This document shows positions 16,308-25,551 of a stretch of 64,000 nt of DNA, in pieces. The stretch is from UASB124 sp041662445 (GTDB taxonomy: Bacteria; Babelota; Babeliae; Babelales; RVW-14), in assembly GCA_041662445.1 (NCBI GenBank), contig JBAZSL010000005.1, positions 1 to 64,000 of the forward strand, read 5' to 3'. Position 1 is the first letter of the stretch. Each line of letters begins with the position of its first letter. Position numbers and translations under genes: made by a program. The notes below the pieces were generated by a model that searched no databases, had not been told where the DNA came from, and saw only the letters and a program-made list of their open reading frames with translations.

Positions 16308-16589
16308 TTAGTCACCAATGATTCTAAAAACTCCACGGTAATCTCGTTCGTTAACAAATGGCTCAGTGCTCAGGTCTTGAACATCATTTTTGCCAACACC
16401 ACGATAAAGCGTATCAATAAACTTTTCGAGATTATCCGAAATACCACAGGCGTGAATCATGACCCCACTTGTTTCAAGATTTTGGAGCGTTCCTTCAATA
16501 CCAAGTGTTTGTGCAGTTTTTTGCGCAAGGGTTTTGTACCCCTCACCTTGCACTTTGCCAACAACTTTAATTTTGATGCATTTTCTCAC
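16308..16589 (-). CDS. Acylphosphatase-like protein with Arg-to-Lys change at the catalytic position
   Basis: A 93-residue protein, normal length for acylphosphatase, starting at GTG 16589 after AAAGGATG. The phosphate-binding loop is GKVQGEGYK (residues 11-19), where the family has VQGVxxR, so Lys19 replaces the catalytic Arg. The catalytic Asn is kept (GTLQN, Asn37). Acylphosphatases hydrolyse carboxyl phosphates such as 1,3-bisphosphoglycerate in the cytosol. The fold is clear; the activity is uncertain because of the replaced Arg. Confidence 0.8.
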   Translation of the reverse strand: MRKCIKIKVVGKVQGEGYKTLAQKTAQTLGIEGTLQNLETSGVMIHACGISDNLEKFIDTLYRGVGKNDVQDLSTEPFVNERDYRGVFRIIGD

Positions 16590-16686
16590 AGAACATCCTT
16601 TCTCCTTGAGATGACCGAGATTGTGCCGATTTTTACGTCTCGGGTAGTATACTCAACGATGTGTGGAGGCGGAAGTATTTGAAAGC

Positions 16687-17865
16687 TTAATATAATTCAG
16701 GCAATAGACGCGCATAAAGATTAAGGTGGTGCTTGACCATACTTGGGACATTAAAGTCATCCAGTTTTTCATGATGATGCTTAAGTTGTTCATAAAGCGT
16801 TTGATTTTTCATGACAAGATCAAAATGATGTGCCAGCTCTTGCCAATTACCTGGCTGTATAAGAAAACCGTTATTCCCATGAGTAATTATCTCACTAATT
16901 CCCCCAACGTTATACGCGATGACAGGCAGTTTGCACAATCGTGCTTCAATGACGGCACAGGGTAACCCTTCCCAAAACGAGCTCAAGGCAAACACATCCC
17001 AAGACTGAAGATAGGGAACAACGTTTTGCTGCCACCCCAACAGAAGTACTGCTTGAGTGAGGTTGTGAGCGGTGATCCATGATTCTATTTCGGGTCGCAA
17101 TATACCATCACCAATAAGGTGTAACTCCAATAGCCGTTGGCTTGGGCCTGCAGATGTGTGATACGTTTTTTCAAATGCTTTCAATAAGTCGAATATATTC
17201 TTTTGCGGTTTGAAGCATGAAATAGTCCCTATGATAAATTTTTGCGCCTGCACAGAAATAGGTTGCGCGCTTTTGATCGACGGTAAAAATTTGCTTTGTT
17301 CAATCGCAGCGCGGATAATCGAACTTTTACGCGCAAAGAAAGGGAAGCTACGTATGCCAATTTTTTGGTCGTGTTCAGAGACACATACAAAATGCGTGGT
17401 AATAAAGCTGGTCAAAAGCTCGCAGAGATAAACGAGAAACCATATCACGCGATTCTGGTGCTCATGAAAACCGTAACCATGTATGGTATGAACACGTGTT
17501 GATATTCCCGCGAAAAAAGCAGCCCAACGTCCAATGATTCCGGCTTTGGTGCTGTGGGTATGTACAATAATATTGCCATGTTGTTTTTTGAGGTTGCGCA
17601 GGAGCCGTGTAATGGTTATAAACGCACATACTTCGGTGATAAATGAGGTAAATACTATCTCACGCCTAAGACATGTAATAAGATTTACAGAATCAAGCTT
17701 CTTTGCTTCTTCAACAAGCTCTCCTTCATGCCCCGAGATAAGTGTTGCGGGAACATTGTGGTTGGCCATACCCTCCATAAGCGCAAGGCATACTTTTTGT
17801 GCACCACCAAGTTCAAGCTTGGTTAAAATGTACACAACATGATAATTGTTGAACTGGTTCTCCAC
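16687..17865 (-). CDS. Glycosyltransferase, GT4 family (group 1)
   Basis: A 392-residue protein starting at GTG 17865 behind AAGGAGAAGAGGGG. The N-terminal domain has the acceptor-side Gly-rich loop KLELGGAQKV, and the middle has HTHSTKAGIIGRWAA. The C-terminal domain has the nucleotide-sugar site FALSSFWEGLPCAVIEA, the EX7E motif of GT4 enzymes, followed by GISEIITHGNNGFLIQPG. The family moves a sugar from an activated donor, usually in surface-glycan synthesis. It lies 24 bp after the ATP synthase c gene on the same strand and could be co-transcribed. Confidence 0.85.
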   Translation of the reverse strand: MENQFNNYHVVYILTKLELGGAQKVCLALMEGMANHNVPATLISGHEGELVEEAKKLDSVNLITCLRREIVFTSFITEVCAFITITRLLRNLKKQHGNIIVHTHSTKAGIIGRWAAFFAGISTRVHTIHGYGFHEHQNRVIWFLVYLCELLTSFITTHFVCVSEHDQKIGIRSFPFFARKSSIIRAAIEQSKFLPSIKSAQPISVQAQKFIIGTISCFKPQKNIFDLLKAFEKTYHTSAGPSQRLLELHLIGDGILRPEIESWITAHNLTQAVLLLGWQQNVVPYLQSWDVFALSSFWEGLPCAVIEARLCKLPVIAYNVGGISEIITHGNNGFLIQPGNWQELAHHFDLVMKNQTLYEQLKHHHEKLDDFNVPSMVKHHLNLYARLLPELY

Positions 17866-17889
17866 CCCTCTTCTCCTTATTAATCAAAG

Positions 17890-18822
17890 TTACATAGTGA
17901 CGAGTAGCAAGCTGACGATGAGTCCATAAATCATAGATGACTCAATAAAGGCAGCGGCCAAAATGGTTGGTCTCAGTATGTTGGCGTATACCGTTGGATC
18001 GAGTGCAATCTGATACGTACCTCGTGAGGCAACATATCCTATGCCAATAGAACTTCCAATCGCTGCTGTACCGAGGGTAAGTGCGGCGACGAGTGCCTTG
18101 ATGGCCATTGGATTACTGTAGGTAATAATGAGCGCTAAAAGCACACAAAAAATCATGGGTGTTTCAATGATTGCCTGGTTAAGCAGCGTGAAGGGAAAAA
18201 GCTTGTTATATGCATTTTTATTGAGGCCAACTGAGGTGCATGCGGCACGAGCAAGGAGTGATTGACCAACCGATGGGCCGATACAACCAAGGGCGATGAC
18301 CATGCCCGCAGCAAAAAGCTTGATGCTCGTATCGGCATCAATGAAGGCGGTGAGCTGCGTTTTGACAAGCATTGCAATAATGAACGAAAAAATAACAGGC
18401 GCTTCGATAATGGATTGTGCAATGATCATAAAGGTCATAATTTTTTGAGCAAAAAATGGTTGTCGCGCTATTGCCTGTGATGCCGCACGTACCACAAAAC
18501 TTGAAGCTATGCTTATGGCTGCGGCGGCGACACCAACCGCAAGCCCAATGGCGAACTCAACACGGGCGACCTCCCATGTCATTTCCCTTGATCCAGAAAG
18601 AAGAATAAGAAGCGTGGTAACAAGGGCAATAATGGCGCCGCTTTCGATGAGTGCAAGACCAATGATCATAGCTCTAAAACTCTGCTCGTTACCCGTTGGC
18701 TGGCGCGTCATAGCATCTTCCACTCCGGATGCTGCAATACCGAGCCCAATTCCAGCACCAATGGCACCGAGCAAAATGGAAAGACCCGCTGAAATGTAGT
18801 GAAGTAAAATCGGGGTCATCAT
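17890..18822 (-). CDS. atpE: F-type ATP synthase c subunit made of four fused hairpins
   Basis: A 310-residue, all-membrane protein, whereas a normal c subunit has 75-90 residues. Four c-type hairpins follow each other, each with the ion-binding Glu in its outer helix: ALIESGA (Glu60), SIIEAPV (Glu140), AIIETPM (Glu220) and FIESSMIY (Glu293). The polar loop RQP is kept in repeats 1 and 2 (40-42, 120-122). Repeat 3 has PSVGQ in its inner helix, and repeat 4 has ESSxIY; both resemble Na+-binding c rings. The ring would need a number of hairpins divisible by four. Its ATG overlaps the end of atpB by 4 bp, fixing it as the c subunit of this cluster. Confidence 0.88.
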   Translation of the reverse strand: MMTPILLHYISAGLSILLGAIGAGIGLGIAASGVEDAMTRQPTGNEQSFRAMIIGLALIESGAIIALVTTLLILLSGSREMTWEVARVEFAIGLAVGVAAAAISIASSFVVRAASQAIARQPFFAQKIMTFMIIAQSIIEAPVIFSFIIAMLVKTQLTAFIDADTSIKLFAAGMVIALGCIGPSVGQSLLARAACTSVGLNKNAYNKLFPFTLLNQAIIETPMIFCVLLALIITYSNPMAIKALVAALTLGTAAIGSSIGIGYVASRGTYQIALDPTVYANILRPTILAAAFIESSMIYGLIVSLLLVTM

Positions 18823-19664
18823 GTTGCCTCCTTGTGCTCATGAGCAGGTTCCTGATAGGTGCCAATGGCCAGATAGGTAAGGGTAAGCATGGTAACAACA
18901 AACGATTGGATCAGACCTTCGCCAATACCAAGTCCTATTTGAAGCCACGAGAACAAAAATACAATGGAGAGAAGAATCGAAGATATTTTTGTTAAGCGCG
19001 GAAAGACAGGGCCAACTTTTTCTAAGGAAGTTGCCCATGAAAAGATCACCGCAAAAACGGTAAAAATCATGAAACCAATTTTGTAACTGCCAAACAGATC
19101 ATCACGAACCATATCAAGAATAACGGCACCACCAAGAATGTTGCCAAAAAGACGGAAAGACATTGAGGCAATCTTTGAAAGCTCCCCTACAATGTGAATG
19201 GGAATAAGCAGGAAAAAAGGCTCTGCAAATTCTTTGAGATACCCTCCTACGCCATGCACACTAATTTTTTGGTACTGAACATAAAGAAAACTTGTAAGGC
19301 CTATGGCAAGCGTTGTGTTGAGATCTTTAGTTGCTTCTTTGAGGAAGGGTAATATGCCTACAAGGCAACAGAAAAACGTAAAGAAAAAAATTGAAGCTAT
19401 AAAAGCAAAATAATGATAATTAAACGAAGGAAGTGATTCTTTACAAAGATCTGAGAAAATTGAAATTATCTGTTCAAAACACATTGAAACAAGATTTGGC
19501 CCACGGTTGAGATAATGGCGCCCAATCATAATAAGCACCAGCATAATGCCCATGGCGATCCAGGTGGCAAGAAGAATATCAATATTTATGCCCCAGAAAT
19601 CACCCTCAAGGCCAATTTTTTTAAGTGGGTAAATAGTTTCATAATCAAAAATCTCGGCGCTCAT
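18819..19664 (-). CDS. atpB: F-type ATP synthase a subunit
   Basis: A 281-residue membrane protein. The essential half-channel Arg is in SMSFRLFGNILGGAVI, and the last helix GLIQSFVVTMLTLTYLAIG is the conserved partner. The a subunit forms the ion half-channels next to the c ring. I take the start at ATG 19664, since it overlaps the stop of the upstream small gene by 4 bp (ATGA) and gives a normal length; the frame is open further upstream. It is followed by the fused c gene, also with a 4-bp overlap. No b, delta, alpha, beta or epsilon genes are nearby. Confidence 0.92.
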   Translation of the reverse strand: MSAEIFDYETIYPLKKIGLEGDFWGINIDILLATWIAMGIMLVLIMIGRHYLNRGPNLVSMCFEQIISIFSDLCKESLPSFNYHYFAFIASIFFFTFFCCLVGILPFLKEATKDLNTTLAIGLTSFLYVQYQKISVHGVGGYLKEFAEPFFLLIPIHIVGELSKIASMSFRLFGNILGGAVILDMVRDDLFGSYKIGFMIFTVFAVIFSWATSLEKVGPVFPRLTKISSILLSIVFLFSWLQIGLGIGEGLIQSFVVTMLTLTYLAIGTYQEPAHEHKEAT

Positions 19665-19945
19665 AGTAAATTTTTTGTGTACCTCCAAACAATAATCCAA
19701 AAGCTTGTCATGAATGCACACGAACTCCACATCATGCTGATTGACATAGTGTGAATACAAAAACCAAATGTCACGGTAATCAGTGCAAGCCCGCCAAAAA
19801 AAGATACCACAAGCCATACGGCGCCCGTAGAACGTGCAGAAGTATCAACCACAAAATGCGCACGCATCCTTCTGATAAAGAAAAGGGCATACAGGGCACC
19901 AAGAATGCATCCAATGGCGAGTGATAATACAATAAGTGAAGTCAT
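19661..19945 (-). CDS. Small AtpI/AtpR-like membrane protein before atpB
   Basis: A 94-residue protein with three predicted membrane helices (LIVLSLAIGCILGALYALFF, AVWLVVSFFGGLALITVTFG and a C-terminal one). Its position as the first gene of the membrane cluster, coupled to atpB by a 4-bp overlap, is that of AtpI or of AtpR in N-ATPase operons, which help assemble the c ring. The sequence itself is too divergent for me to choose between them. Confidence 0.6.
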   Translation of the reverse strand: MTSLIVLSLAIGCILGALYALFFIRRMRAHFVVDTSARSTGAVWLVVSFFGGLALITVTFGFCIHTMSISMMWSSCAFMTSFWIIVWRYTKNLL

Positions 19946-19992
19946 TATTTTTCAACCGGTAAGAAACATCTTTATATACTACCAATAAACTC

Positions 19993-20021
19993 ATATTAAT
20001 ACGTTGTTGCCCTTGCCGCAA
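19993..20021 (-). promoter_or_regulatory. Putative promoter of the atp membrane cluster
   Basis: Minus strand: TTGCGG (20021-20016), a 17-nt spacer, TAATAT (19998-19993), about 50 nt before the first gene of the cluster. Spacing is ideal and the -10 box is good. Confidence 0.45.
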
Positions 20022-20127
20022 GAAAGTTACCCAAGCTACGAAGTATTTCTTTTTAATAGACAAACTGCCTTATACTTAACACGTCAATGTAGGGAGTGAT
20101 GATAGTCATAAGGAGAAAGGCTTGTAC

Positions 20128-20556
20128 ATGACGAAATATCTTACGCCTATACTGTTTACTTTAGCCCTCGGCATCTTTGGGTTAAGAGTTGTTGGTGCCG
20201 TCAATCGGCAAGCGCACATTCCCAAAGAGGGAAGTGTCTATACCGCTCAGATGGGCAAACATCTTTTTGTGCTGGTGAATCAGATGGGGGAGGTCTTATT
20301 TGAGGACGATATTGCCAAAAACATGTCCTTGATCCGCGGTAGCTTTACCACAGGCGCCATGGGACTTGATAAGCAGCTGGCTGCCGCCGTTGGCCAGATG
20401 CGCATTGCCCGTGACAGCGGCCTTGAGGGGTTCCTGGGTCTCCGCAAACAACTCTTATATATCACGTTACGGAACTGTCCTATGCCGGCCAAGGCGGGAG
20501 CACACATAAAAGTTGGTTCGGTACGGTGCTATTTTACCGATCCTATGGGTCGTTAA
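20128..20556 (+). CDS. Small exported or membrane-anchored protein, unknown function
   Basis: The protein has 142 residues from ATG 20128, preceded by AAGGAGAAAGG. It has an N-terminal hydrophobic segment (YLTPILFTLALGIFGLRVVG) that acts as signal or anchor, and a soluble domain with the phrases LFVLVNQMGEVLFED and VGSVRCYFTDPMGR. No family is recognised. The next gene, at 20752, has a similar layout (N-terminal helix, then a C-terminal RFFLVDP strand), which may mean a shared fold, but similarity is weak. Confidence 0.6.
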   Translation: MTKYLTPILFTLALGIFGLRVVGAVNRQAHIPKEGSVYTAQMGKHLFVLVNQMGEVLFEDDIAKNMSLIRGSFTTGAMGLDKQLAAAVGQMRIARDSGLEGFLGLRKQLLYITLRNCPMPAKAGAHIKVGSVRCYFTDPMGR

Positions 20557-20751
20557 GACAACCGTTTGCTTAAAACACTAGAGCTCCTACTCCTGCGGGA
20601 CATTTTTGATAATTTTACAAATAGTTGATTTTTAAAGCATGAGGGGCTTAGGATAAAGGTAAGCCGTACGCGGTGTATGTGCTCTTTGAAAACTTAAAAA
20701 ACGGGGCAATTTGGAAAAGGCGGTTTAATCCTTAGGGAAAAGGGGGGATCC

Positions 20752-21414
20752 ATGACACGCCAAAATTTCTTATTAATGCTTCTTGCTGCGGGAGTTGGTC
20801 TTTTGGGGGTGTACACGTTGGCGGCCAAGCCACGTGTTCCTGCAACGGGTATACATACTGTTCAATATCTTTATAACACTATCCGGGCGACCGACAATAG
20901 AGCCGATTTTATTTTAGCAGCAAAGGATATCGCTACATCTGATCAACAACGACGTGGTATTCATATTTATGAACCGATGACGGCTGCAGAATGTGTGAGT
21001 AAACCAAGCCTTATCGCAGGATCTGTTTCGCCAAACAAGGCAATCAAGGCCAATGATCCGCTTAAGCCAGTGTTTGATCAAATCAAAAATATTTTGGAAG
21101 ATAATAAGAGCACTAATGTTACGCTCCAAACAAACACACCGCTCCTTAACGTACTTGCAAATCGACTTTTTCTTAACGATAAACTTTCTAACGGCAAACC
21201 CAACACAATCGTTCAGGCATTTGTTAAGAAAACAACTGGTAGGACAATGACGAAGGCTCAATTAGTTCAAAAGTATGGTGAAATGCTTCTTTCTTTTGAT
21301 CTTGGTGGGTATCGCTTTTTCTTGGTTGATCCATGTCCGCCAAAGGCCTACGCAACGGGCAAGAGTGTAACGTATCCAGTACTCACAGCTGTCATGATGA
21401 ACTGGCAGTGGTAA
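20752..21414 (+). CDS. Exported or membrane-anchored protein, unknown function
   Basis: A 220-residue protein starting MTRQNFLLMLLAAGVGLLGV, a signal or anchor segment, after a GGGGGGATCC leader that serves as ribosome-binding site. The soluble part has no recognised domain; its end contains LGGYRFFLVDPCPPK. A strong intrinsic terminator follows at 21441, so the gene ends its transcription unit. The 195-bp gap before it holds no gene and probably contains a promoter or leader. Confidence 0.6.
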   Translation: MTRQNFLLMLLAAGVGLLGVYTLAAKPRVPATGIHTVQYLYNTIRATDNRADFILAAKDIATSDQQRRGIHIYEPMTAAECVSKPSLIAGSVSPNKAIKANDPLKPVFDQIKNILEDNKSTNVTLQTNTPLLNVLANRLFLNDKLSNGKPNTIVQAFVKKTTGRTMTKAQLVQKYGEMLLSFDLGGYRFFLVDPCPPKAYATGKSVTYPVLTAVMMNWQW

Positions 21415-21440
21415 ATTCGTAATTAGCGTTCTTTTGGGGT

Positions 21441-21477
21441 AATCGGCCGCTTTTTTAATGGGCGGCCGATTTTTTTG
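21441..21477 (+). terminator. Intrinsic terminator
   Basis: ATCGGCCGC (21442-21450) pairs perfectly with GCGGCCGAT (21462-21470), followed by a run of T. It ends the gene at 20752-21414 and separates it from convergent ppsA. No T run follows on the other strand. Confidence 0.9.
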
Positions 21478-21482
21478 GTAAG

Positions 21483-23873
21483 TTATTTCCCAAGTAATAA
21501 GATTTCTTTGAGCACCGCATCAGGATTGAGCGACATCGAATCAATCCCACGTGCAACCAAAAACTCTGCTACTTCCGGATAATCGGATGGAGCCTGGCCA
21601 CAAATACCGATCTTTTTCTTATTGCGATGAGCACCGGCTATTGCGGTGGCAAGCATTGCTTTGACCGCTTCATCACGCTCATTAAAAATATCAGCAACAA
21701 GTGCTGAATCACGATCGACGGCAAGAGTGAGCTGCGTTAAATCGTTTGAACCGATGGAAAACCCATCAAAAATTTTACTAAATTCATCGACCAAAATAAC
21801 GTTAGAGGGCACCTCGCACATCATGTAAATGCTGAGATCCTTTTCCCCCTGCGTCAGACCATAGGTGCGCATACCCTGGATGACAGCTTTTGCCTCAGCA
21901 ACGGTACGTACAAAGGGGATCATAAGAATAACGTTAGTAAGCCCCATCTCTTCACGTATTTTTTTCATTGCCCGACATTCAAGCTCAAACGCAGCACGAT
22001 AATTTTCATGAAAATAGCGAGACGCGCCACGAAAACCAATCATAGGGTTTTCTTCAGTTGGTTCAAAAAAGGTTCCGGCGATGAGTTTGCGATATTCATT
22101 ACTCTTAAAATCTGACATGCGTATAATGACGGGGCGCGGATAAAATGCAGCAGCAATGGTTCCCGCCTCTTGTGCAAGTTTATCGACAAAAAACTGTTTT
22201 TTGTCTTCATAGTCGCCAACAAGATTGTCGATTTTTGCACGATCTTCCGGATAGAGCACGCGCTCAGGATGCACCAATGCCATGGGATGTATTTGAACGG
22301 TATTATTAATAATAAATTCCAAACGAGCCAGCCCAACTCCACTTACAGGCAACCGTGAAAGCGAAAATGCCTCATCGGGATTACCCAGGTTGATCATGAT
22401 ATCGACAGGTGGTTTTTTGATGGTGGTGAGAGGAATTTTTTTGACCTCAAAGGGAATAGTCCCATCATAGACGATACCAATCTCGCCGCTACTACAATCA
22501 ATAGTAATTGATTGCCCCGTTCTAATTTTTTCAGTAGCCCCTGTTGCACCAACGATGGCAGGAATTCCCAGTTCACGGCTTACAATTGCAGCATGGCACG
22601 TCCTTCCTCCACGGTTGGTAACAATGCCAGCGGCGGTTTTCATAATAGGTTCCCAATCAGGATCGGTCATGTCGGTGATGAGTATTTCTCCTGGTTGGAG
22701 CTGGCTCAACATTTTTGCTGAGGCGATAAGACGAGCTTTGCCGGTGGCAATTTTGCGGCCAACGCTTTTCCCGTAACAGATCACCTGCTTTTTGAGCAAT
22801 GGATCTTTTGAGGGGATGTATTCTTCGAGCAATGCCGTATGCTGTTTTTGCGAATGCACCGTTTCAGGCCGCGCCTGCACAATATATAATTTGCCGTCAT
22901 TACCATCTTTAGCCCATTCAATGTCCATGGGACACCAGATTTTTTTTATGGCTGAATAATGCTCTTCAATCACAAGGGCCTGCCGAGCCAGTTCCAAAAT
23001 TTCGATGTCGGTTAAAGCAAAGCGGCGACGATCACGTTCTGAAACAGCAACGTTTTTGGTGGTTGCTGTACCCTCTTGCATATAAATTAATTTGAGAATT
23101 TTATTGCCAAGTCGTTTCTTAAGAATTGGTTTAAAACCAGCCTTCAACGTTGGTTTATGAACATAAAACTCATCTGGATTTACCGTACCTTGCACAATGT
23201 TTTCACCAAGCCCATATGACGCAGTAATAAAAATGACGTCTTTGTGTCCACTCTCGGTATCAAGCGTAAAAATAACACCGGCACTTGCTTTGTCGGAACG
23301 GACCATTTTTTGTACACCAATCGAGAGTGCAACACTCAGATGATCAAAGTTGTGATCAATGCGGTAGGAAATTGCGCGATTAGTAAAAAGTGATGCAAAG
23401 CAACGAGCACAGGAGCTCAAAAGTTCCGCATCGCCACGCACGTTGAGATACGTTTCCTGTTGGCCAGCGAAAGATGCTTCAGGCAAATCTTCGGCGGTGG
23501 CAGATGATCTGACGGCAACATCACAACCATGACCATAACGTTGTTCCATTGCATGGTATGCTTGGGTGATTTCGGTTGATAAATCGGTAGGAATAGGAGC
23601 ATTGCGAATGAGCGTTCTGATGTCATGGGCAATGATGGCAAAATCATCCAACTTATTTTTGTTGATCGTGCTTAATAAGTTTTTGATGGGCTCAACTAAT
23701 TTGTTGTGCTCCAGATGGTAGCGATATGCTTCTGCTGTTATGGCAAAGCCGGAAGGAATCAAAACGCCCTTTGGCCCAAGGTTTTGAATCATTTCGCCCA
23801 GCGATGCATTTTTACCACCAACCACTGCTACGTCGTGAATAGAAAGATTCTCAAAAGATCGAATAAAATTCAT
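21483..23873 (-). CDS. ppsA: Phosphoenolpyruvate synthase (pyruvate, water dikinase)
   Basis: A 796-residue cytosolic enzyme that makes PEP from pyruvate and ATP, releasing AMP and phosphate. The three domains are visible: N-terminal ATP-grasp (VGGKNASLGEMI and VRSSATAEDLPEASFAGQQE), the central phospho-His domain GGRTCHAAIVSRELGIPAIVG with the catalytic His, and the C-terminal TIM barrel with MMCEVPSNVILVDEF and GICGQAPSDYPE holding the catalytic Cys. The start at ATG 23873 is behind AAGGAG; a few codons upstream are also open. It suggests gluconeogenesis or PEP supply; a class I aldolase is encoded further on. Confidence 0.93.
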   Translation of the reverse strand: MNFIRSFENLSIHDVAVVGGKNASLGEMIQNLGPKGVLIPSGFAITAEAYRYHLEHNKLVEPIKNLLSTINKNKLDDFAIIAHDIRTLIRNAPIPTDLSTEITQAYHAMEQRYGHGCDVAVRSSATAEDLPEASFAGQQETYLNVRGDAELLSSCARCFASLFTNRAISYRIDHNFDHLSVALSIGVQKMVRSDKASAGVIFTLDTESGHKDVIFITASYGLGENIVQGTVNPDEFYVHKPTLKAGFKPILKKRLGNKILKLIYMQEGTATTKNVAVSERDRRRFALTDIEILELARQALVIEEHYSAIKKIWCPMDIEWAKDGNDGKLYIVQARPETVHSQKQHTALLEEYIPSKDPLLKKQVICYGKSVGRKIATGKARLIASAKMLSQLQPGEILITDMTDPDWEPIMKTAAGIVTNRGGRTCHAAIVSRELGIPAIVGATGATEKIRTGQSITIDCSSGEIGIVYDGTIPFEVKKIPLTTIKKPPVDIMINLGNPDEAFSLSRLPVSGVGLARLEFIINNTVQIHPMALVHPERVLYPEDRAKIDNLVGDYEDKKQFFVDKLAQEAGTIAAAFYPRPVIIRMSDFKSNEYRKLIAGTFFEPTEENPMIGFRGASRYFHENYRAAFELECRAMKKIREEMGLTNVILMIPFVRTVAEAKAVIQGMRTYGLTQGEKDLSIYMMCEVPSNVILVDEFSKIFDGFSIGSNDLTQLTLAVDRDSALVADIFNERDEAVKAMLATAIAGAHRNKKKIGICGQAPSDYPEVAEFLVARGIDSMSLNPDAVLKEILLLGK

Positions 23874-23942
23874 GGCAAACTCCTTAAAATACGTACACAA
23901 GCCTAAAGTAAGTAATGTGTTTTTTAAATAAAAAGGTTATTT

Positions 23943-25037
23943 ATGTTGAATCCGCAAAGCCAGCACTTGATGTTTATTGTGTACGACGGGATTGAGAACT
24001 CGGTGTTTCAGAGTCAAGTCCTGAACCCGTTGCTTCAGCAATTAGCACAAGACGTAAGCTTAGAAATAACACTCGTATCCTTTGAAGTCATACAAATCCC
24101 TCCTGAAAAAGTAATGCGCCTCGTTCCCGCGCACGACCGCTTGCATTTGGTAATGCTGCGCAGAACGCGCTTTGTGGGACGCATAAGTCTTTGGTTCGGA
24201 GTTATCCAACTTTATACTCTTATGAATAAACTTCCGTGTCATCACATGGTGACGCGGGGGCCGCTTGCCGGATGGATAGCAATGCACACCTTGCGAACGC
24301 TTAAGCTGAAGCGCCTCAAGAAAGAGAATCCTGCGCCAATTCCGACACTCAAAATACAAGCACGCGGTTTGTGTGCCGAAGAGTTCCGCTATGTGCATAC
24401 AAAAAATAGAAGCTCTTTTTTTTATGGAATTGCCTACTATTTGATCTATCGACTTTTGTGGTTCGTCGAACGTGAAGTATTTGGTGGAGGCATTATCAAT
24501 GATGTTTCTATTGAAGTGATAAGTCCTGGGCTTAAAGAGTATATGGTAAAAAATTTTGGCACGGATCCGCAAAAAATTGTTCTTGCTACACGCGATATTC
24601 CACAGCCGGTTATGCCGGCATTGGTAACTCAATGGCGTGCACAGGTGCGACGACACTTGAATATTAATGCTGATGCGTATGTCTATTGTTACAGCGGATC
24701 ATATAAACCATGGCAATGTGCAGATGAAACAATACAATTCTTTGTGCAACAGCAGATGCTGAATCCACAGGCATTTTTGTTAATTTTGTCACAAGATAAA
24801 GAAACGTTTATACGGGCCCTTGGCCGTTATGGCGTCCCCTCTTCGCATTATCGCGTCGCAAGCATATCACCGCGTTATCTGTTGGAATATTTATCCGCAG
24901 CAGATGCGGGACTTTTGTTACGCGAGCCTGATGTGATTAACTGGGTTTCGCGCCCAACTAAAGCCCTAGAATATCAGGCAGTTGGTCTAAAAATTATTCA
25001 TAACAATACAGTTGCCTGGTTGGTTCAAAAAGAGTAA
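23943..25037 (+). CDS. Glycosyltransferase-like protein (GT4 type)
   Basis: A 364-residue protein with the two-domain layout of GT-B enzymes. A donor-site region near the C-terminus reads ADAGLLLREPDVINWVSRPTKALEYQA, corresponding to the EX7E motif with the final Glu in KALEY, after YCYSGSYKPWQ at the start of the second domain. No membrane helix is clear apart from a moderately hydrophobic FFYGIAYYLIYRLLW. It probably acts in surface-glycan synthesis; donor and acceptor are unknown. Confidence 0.72.
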   Translation: MLNPQSQHLMFIVYDGIENSVFQSQVLNPLLQQLAQDVSLEITLVSFEVIQIPPEKVMRLVPAHDRLHLVMLRRTRFVGRISLWFGVIQLYTLMNKLPCHHMVTRGPLAGWIAMHTLRTLKLKRLKKENPAPIPTLKIQARGLCAEEFRYVHTKNRSSFFYGIAYYLIYRLLWFVEREVFGGGIINDVSIEVISPGLKEYMVKNFGTDPQKIVLATRDIPQPVMPALVTQWRAQVRRHLNINADAYVYCYSGSYKPWQCADETIQFFVQQQMLNPQAFLLILSQDKETFIRALGRYGVPSSHYRVASISPRYLLEYLSAADAGLLLREPDVINWVSRPTKALEYQAVGLKIIHNNTVAWLVQKE

Positions 25038-25085
25038 TGTTTTCTAGAATTTTCTTTTTCATCAACTCAGCAGGGAGATTGTGTT

Positions 25086-25544
25086 ATGAAAAAATATGTC
25101 TTTGCATGTATGGCATTGATCTGGTGTAACACCCAGTGTGCAGCAGCGCTACAAAAGCCTTCCACATGGGTTAAAAAATTCGCCACTATCTTTCGAACAC
25201 AAAAGCCTTCAGAAGATCAGACATTCGTCATGGAACAAATTCAAAAACAGGTGGGTCTTATCGCGCAATTTTTAGGCGATCTTGATACAACACACCAATT
25301 TTCGGATGAAGATAAACAAATTTTAATCAAGCAGCTTGAAGGCTTGCTCAGTAGTCTTATGTATTTGACCGACATAGACGAAGCATCGCTTGCATGTGCC
25401 TTTGTTGCAGCTGAATGGCGAATCAAAGTACTAACTTTTGCCATTGATGTTAAAAATACACTTAACCCAGTTCAACAGCGAAGAAAATCTAGGCAAGAAA
25501 ATGAAGAAGCTCTGGTAGATGGTGATGATTTTTACAGCGTTTGA
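25086..25544 (+). CDS. Small exported helical protein, unknown function
   Basis: A 152-residue protein with a signal peptide (MKKYVFACMALIWCNTQCAAA). The mature part is predicted to be helical and soluble (DKQILIKQLEGLLSSLMYL) and ends in a polar tail. No family is recognised. It starts after a GGGAGA ribosome-binding site. Confidence 0.6.
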   Translation: MKKYVFACMALIWCNTQCAAALQKPSTWVKKFATIFRTQKPSEDQTFVMEQIQKQVGLIAQFLGDLDTTHQFSDEDKQILIKQLEGLLSSLMYLTDIDEASLACAFVAAEWRIKVLTFAIDVKNTLNPVQQRRKSRQENEEALVDGDDFYSV

Positions 25545-25551
25545 AATATTA

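Noticed and set aside
24060..24656. Minus-strand ORF of 198 codons opposite the glycosyltransferase at 23943
   Set aside because: No domain and no ribosome-binding site, and the plus strand has GT4 motifs; a shadow frame.
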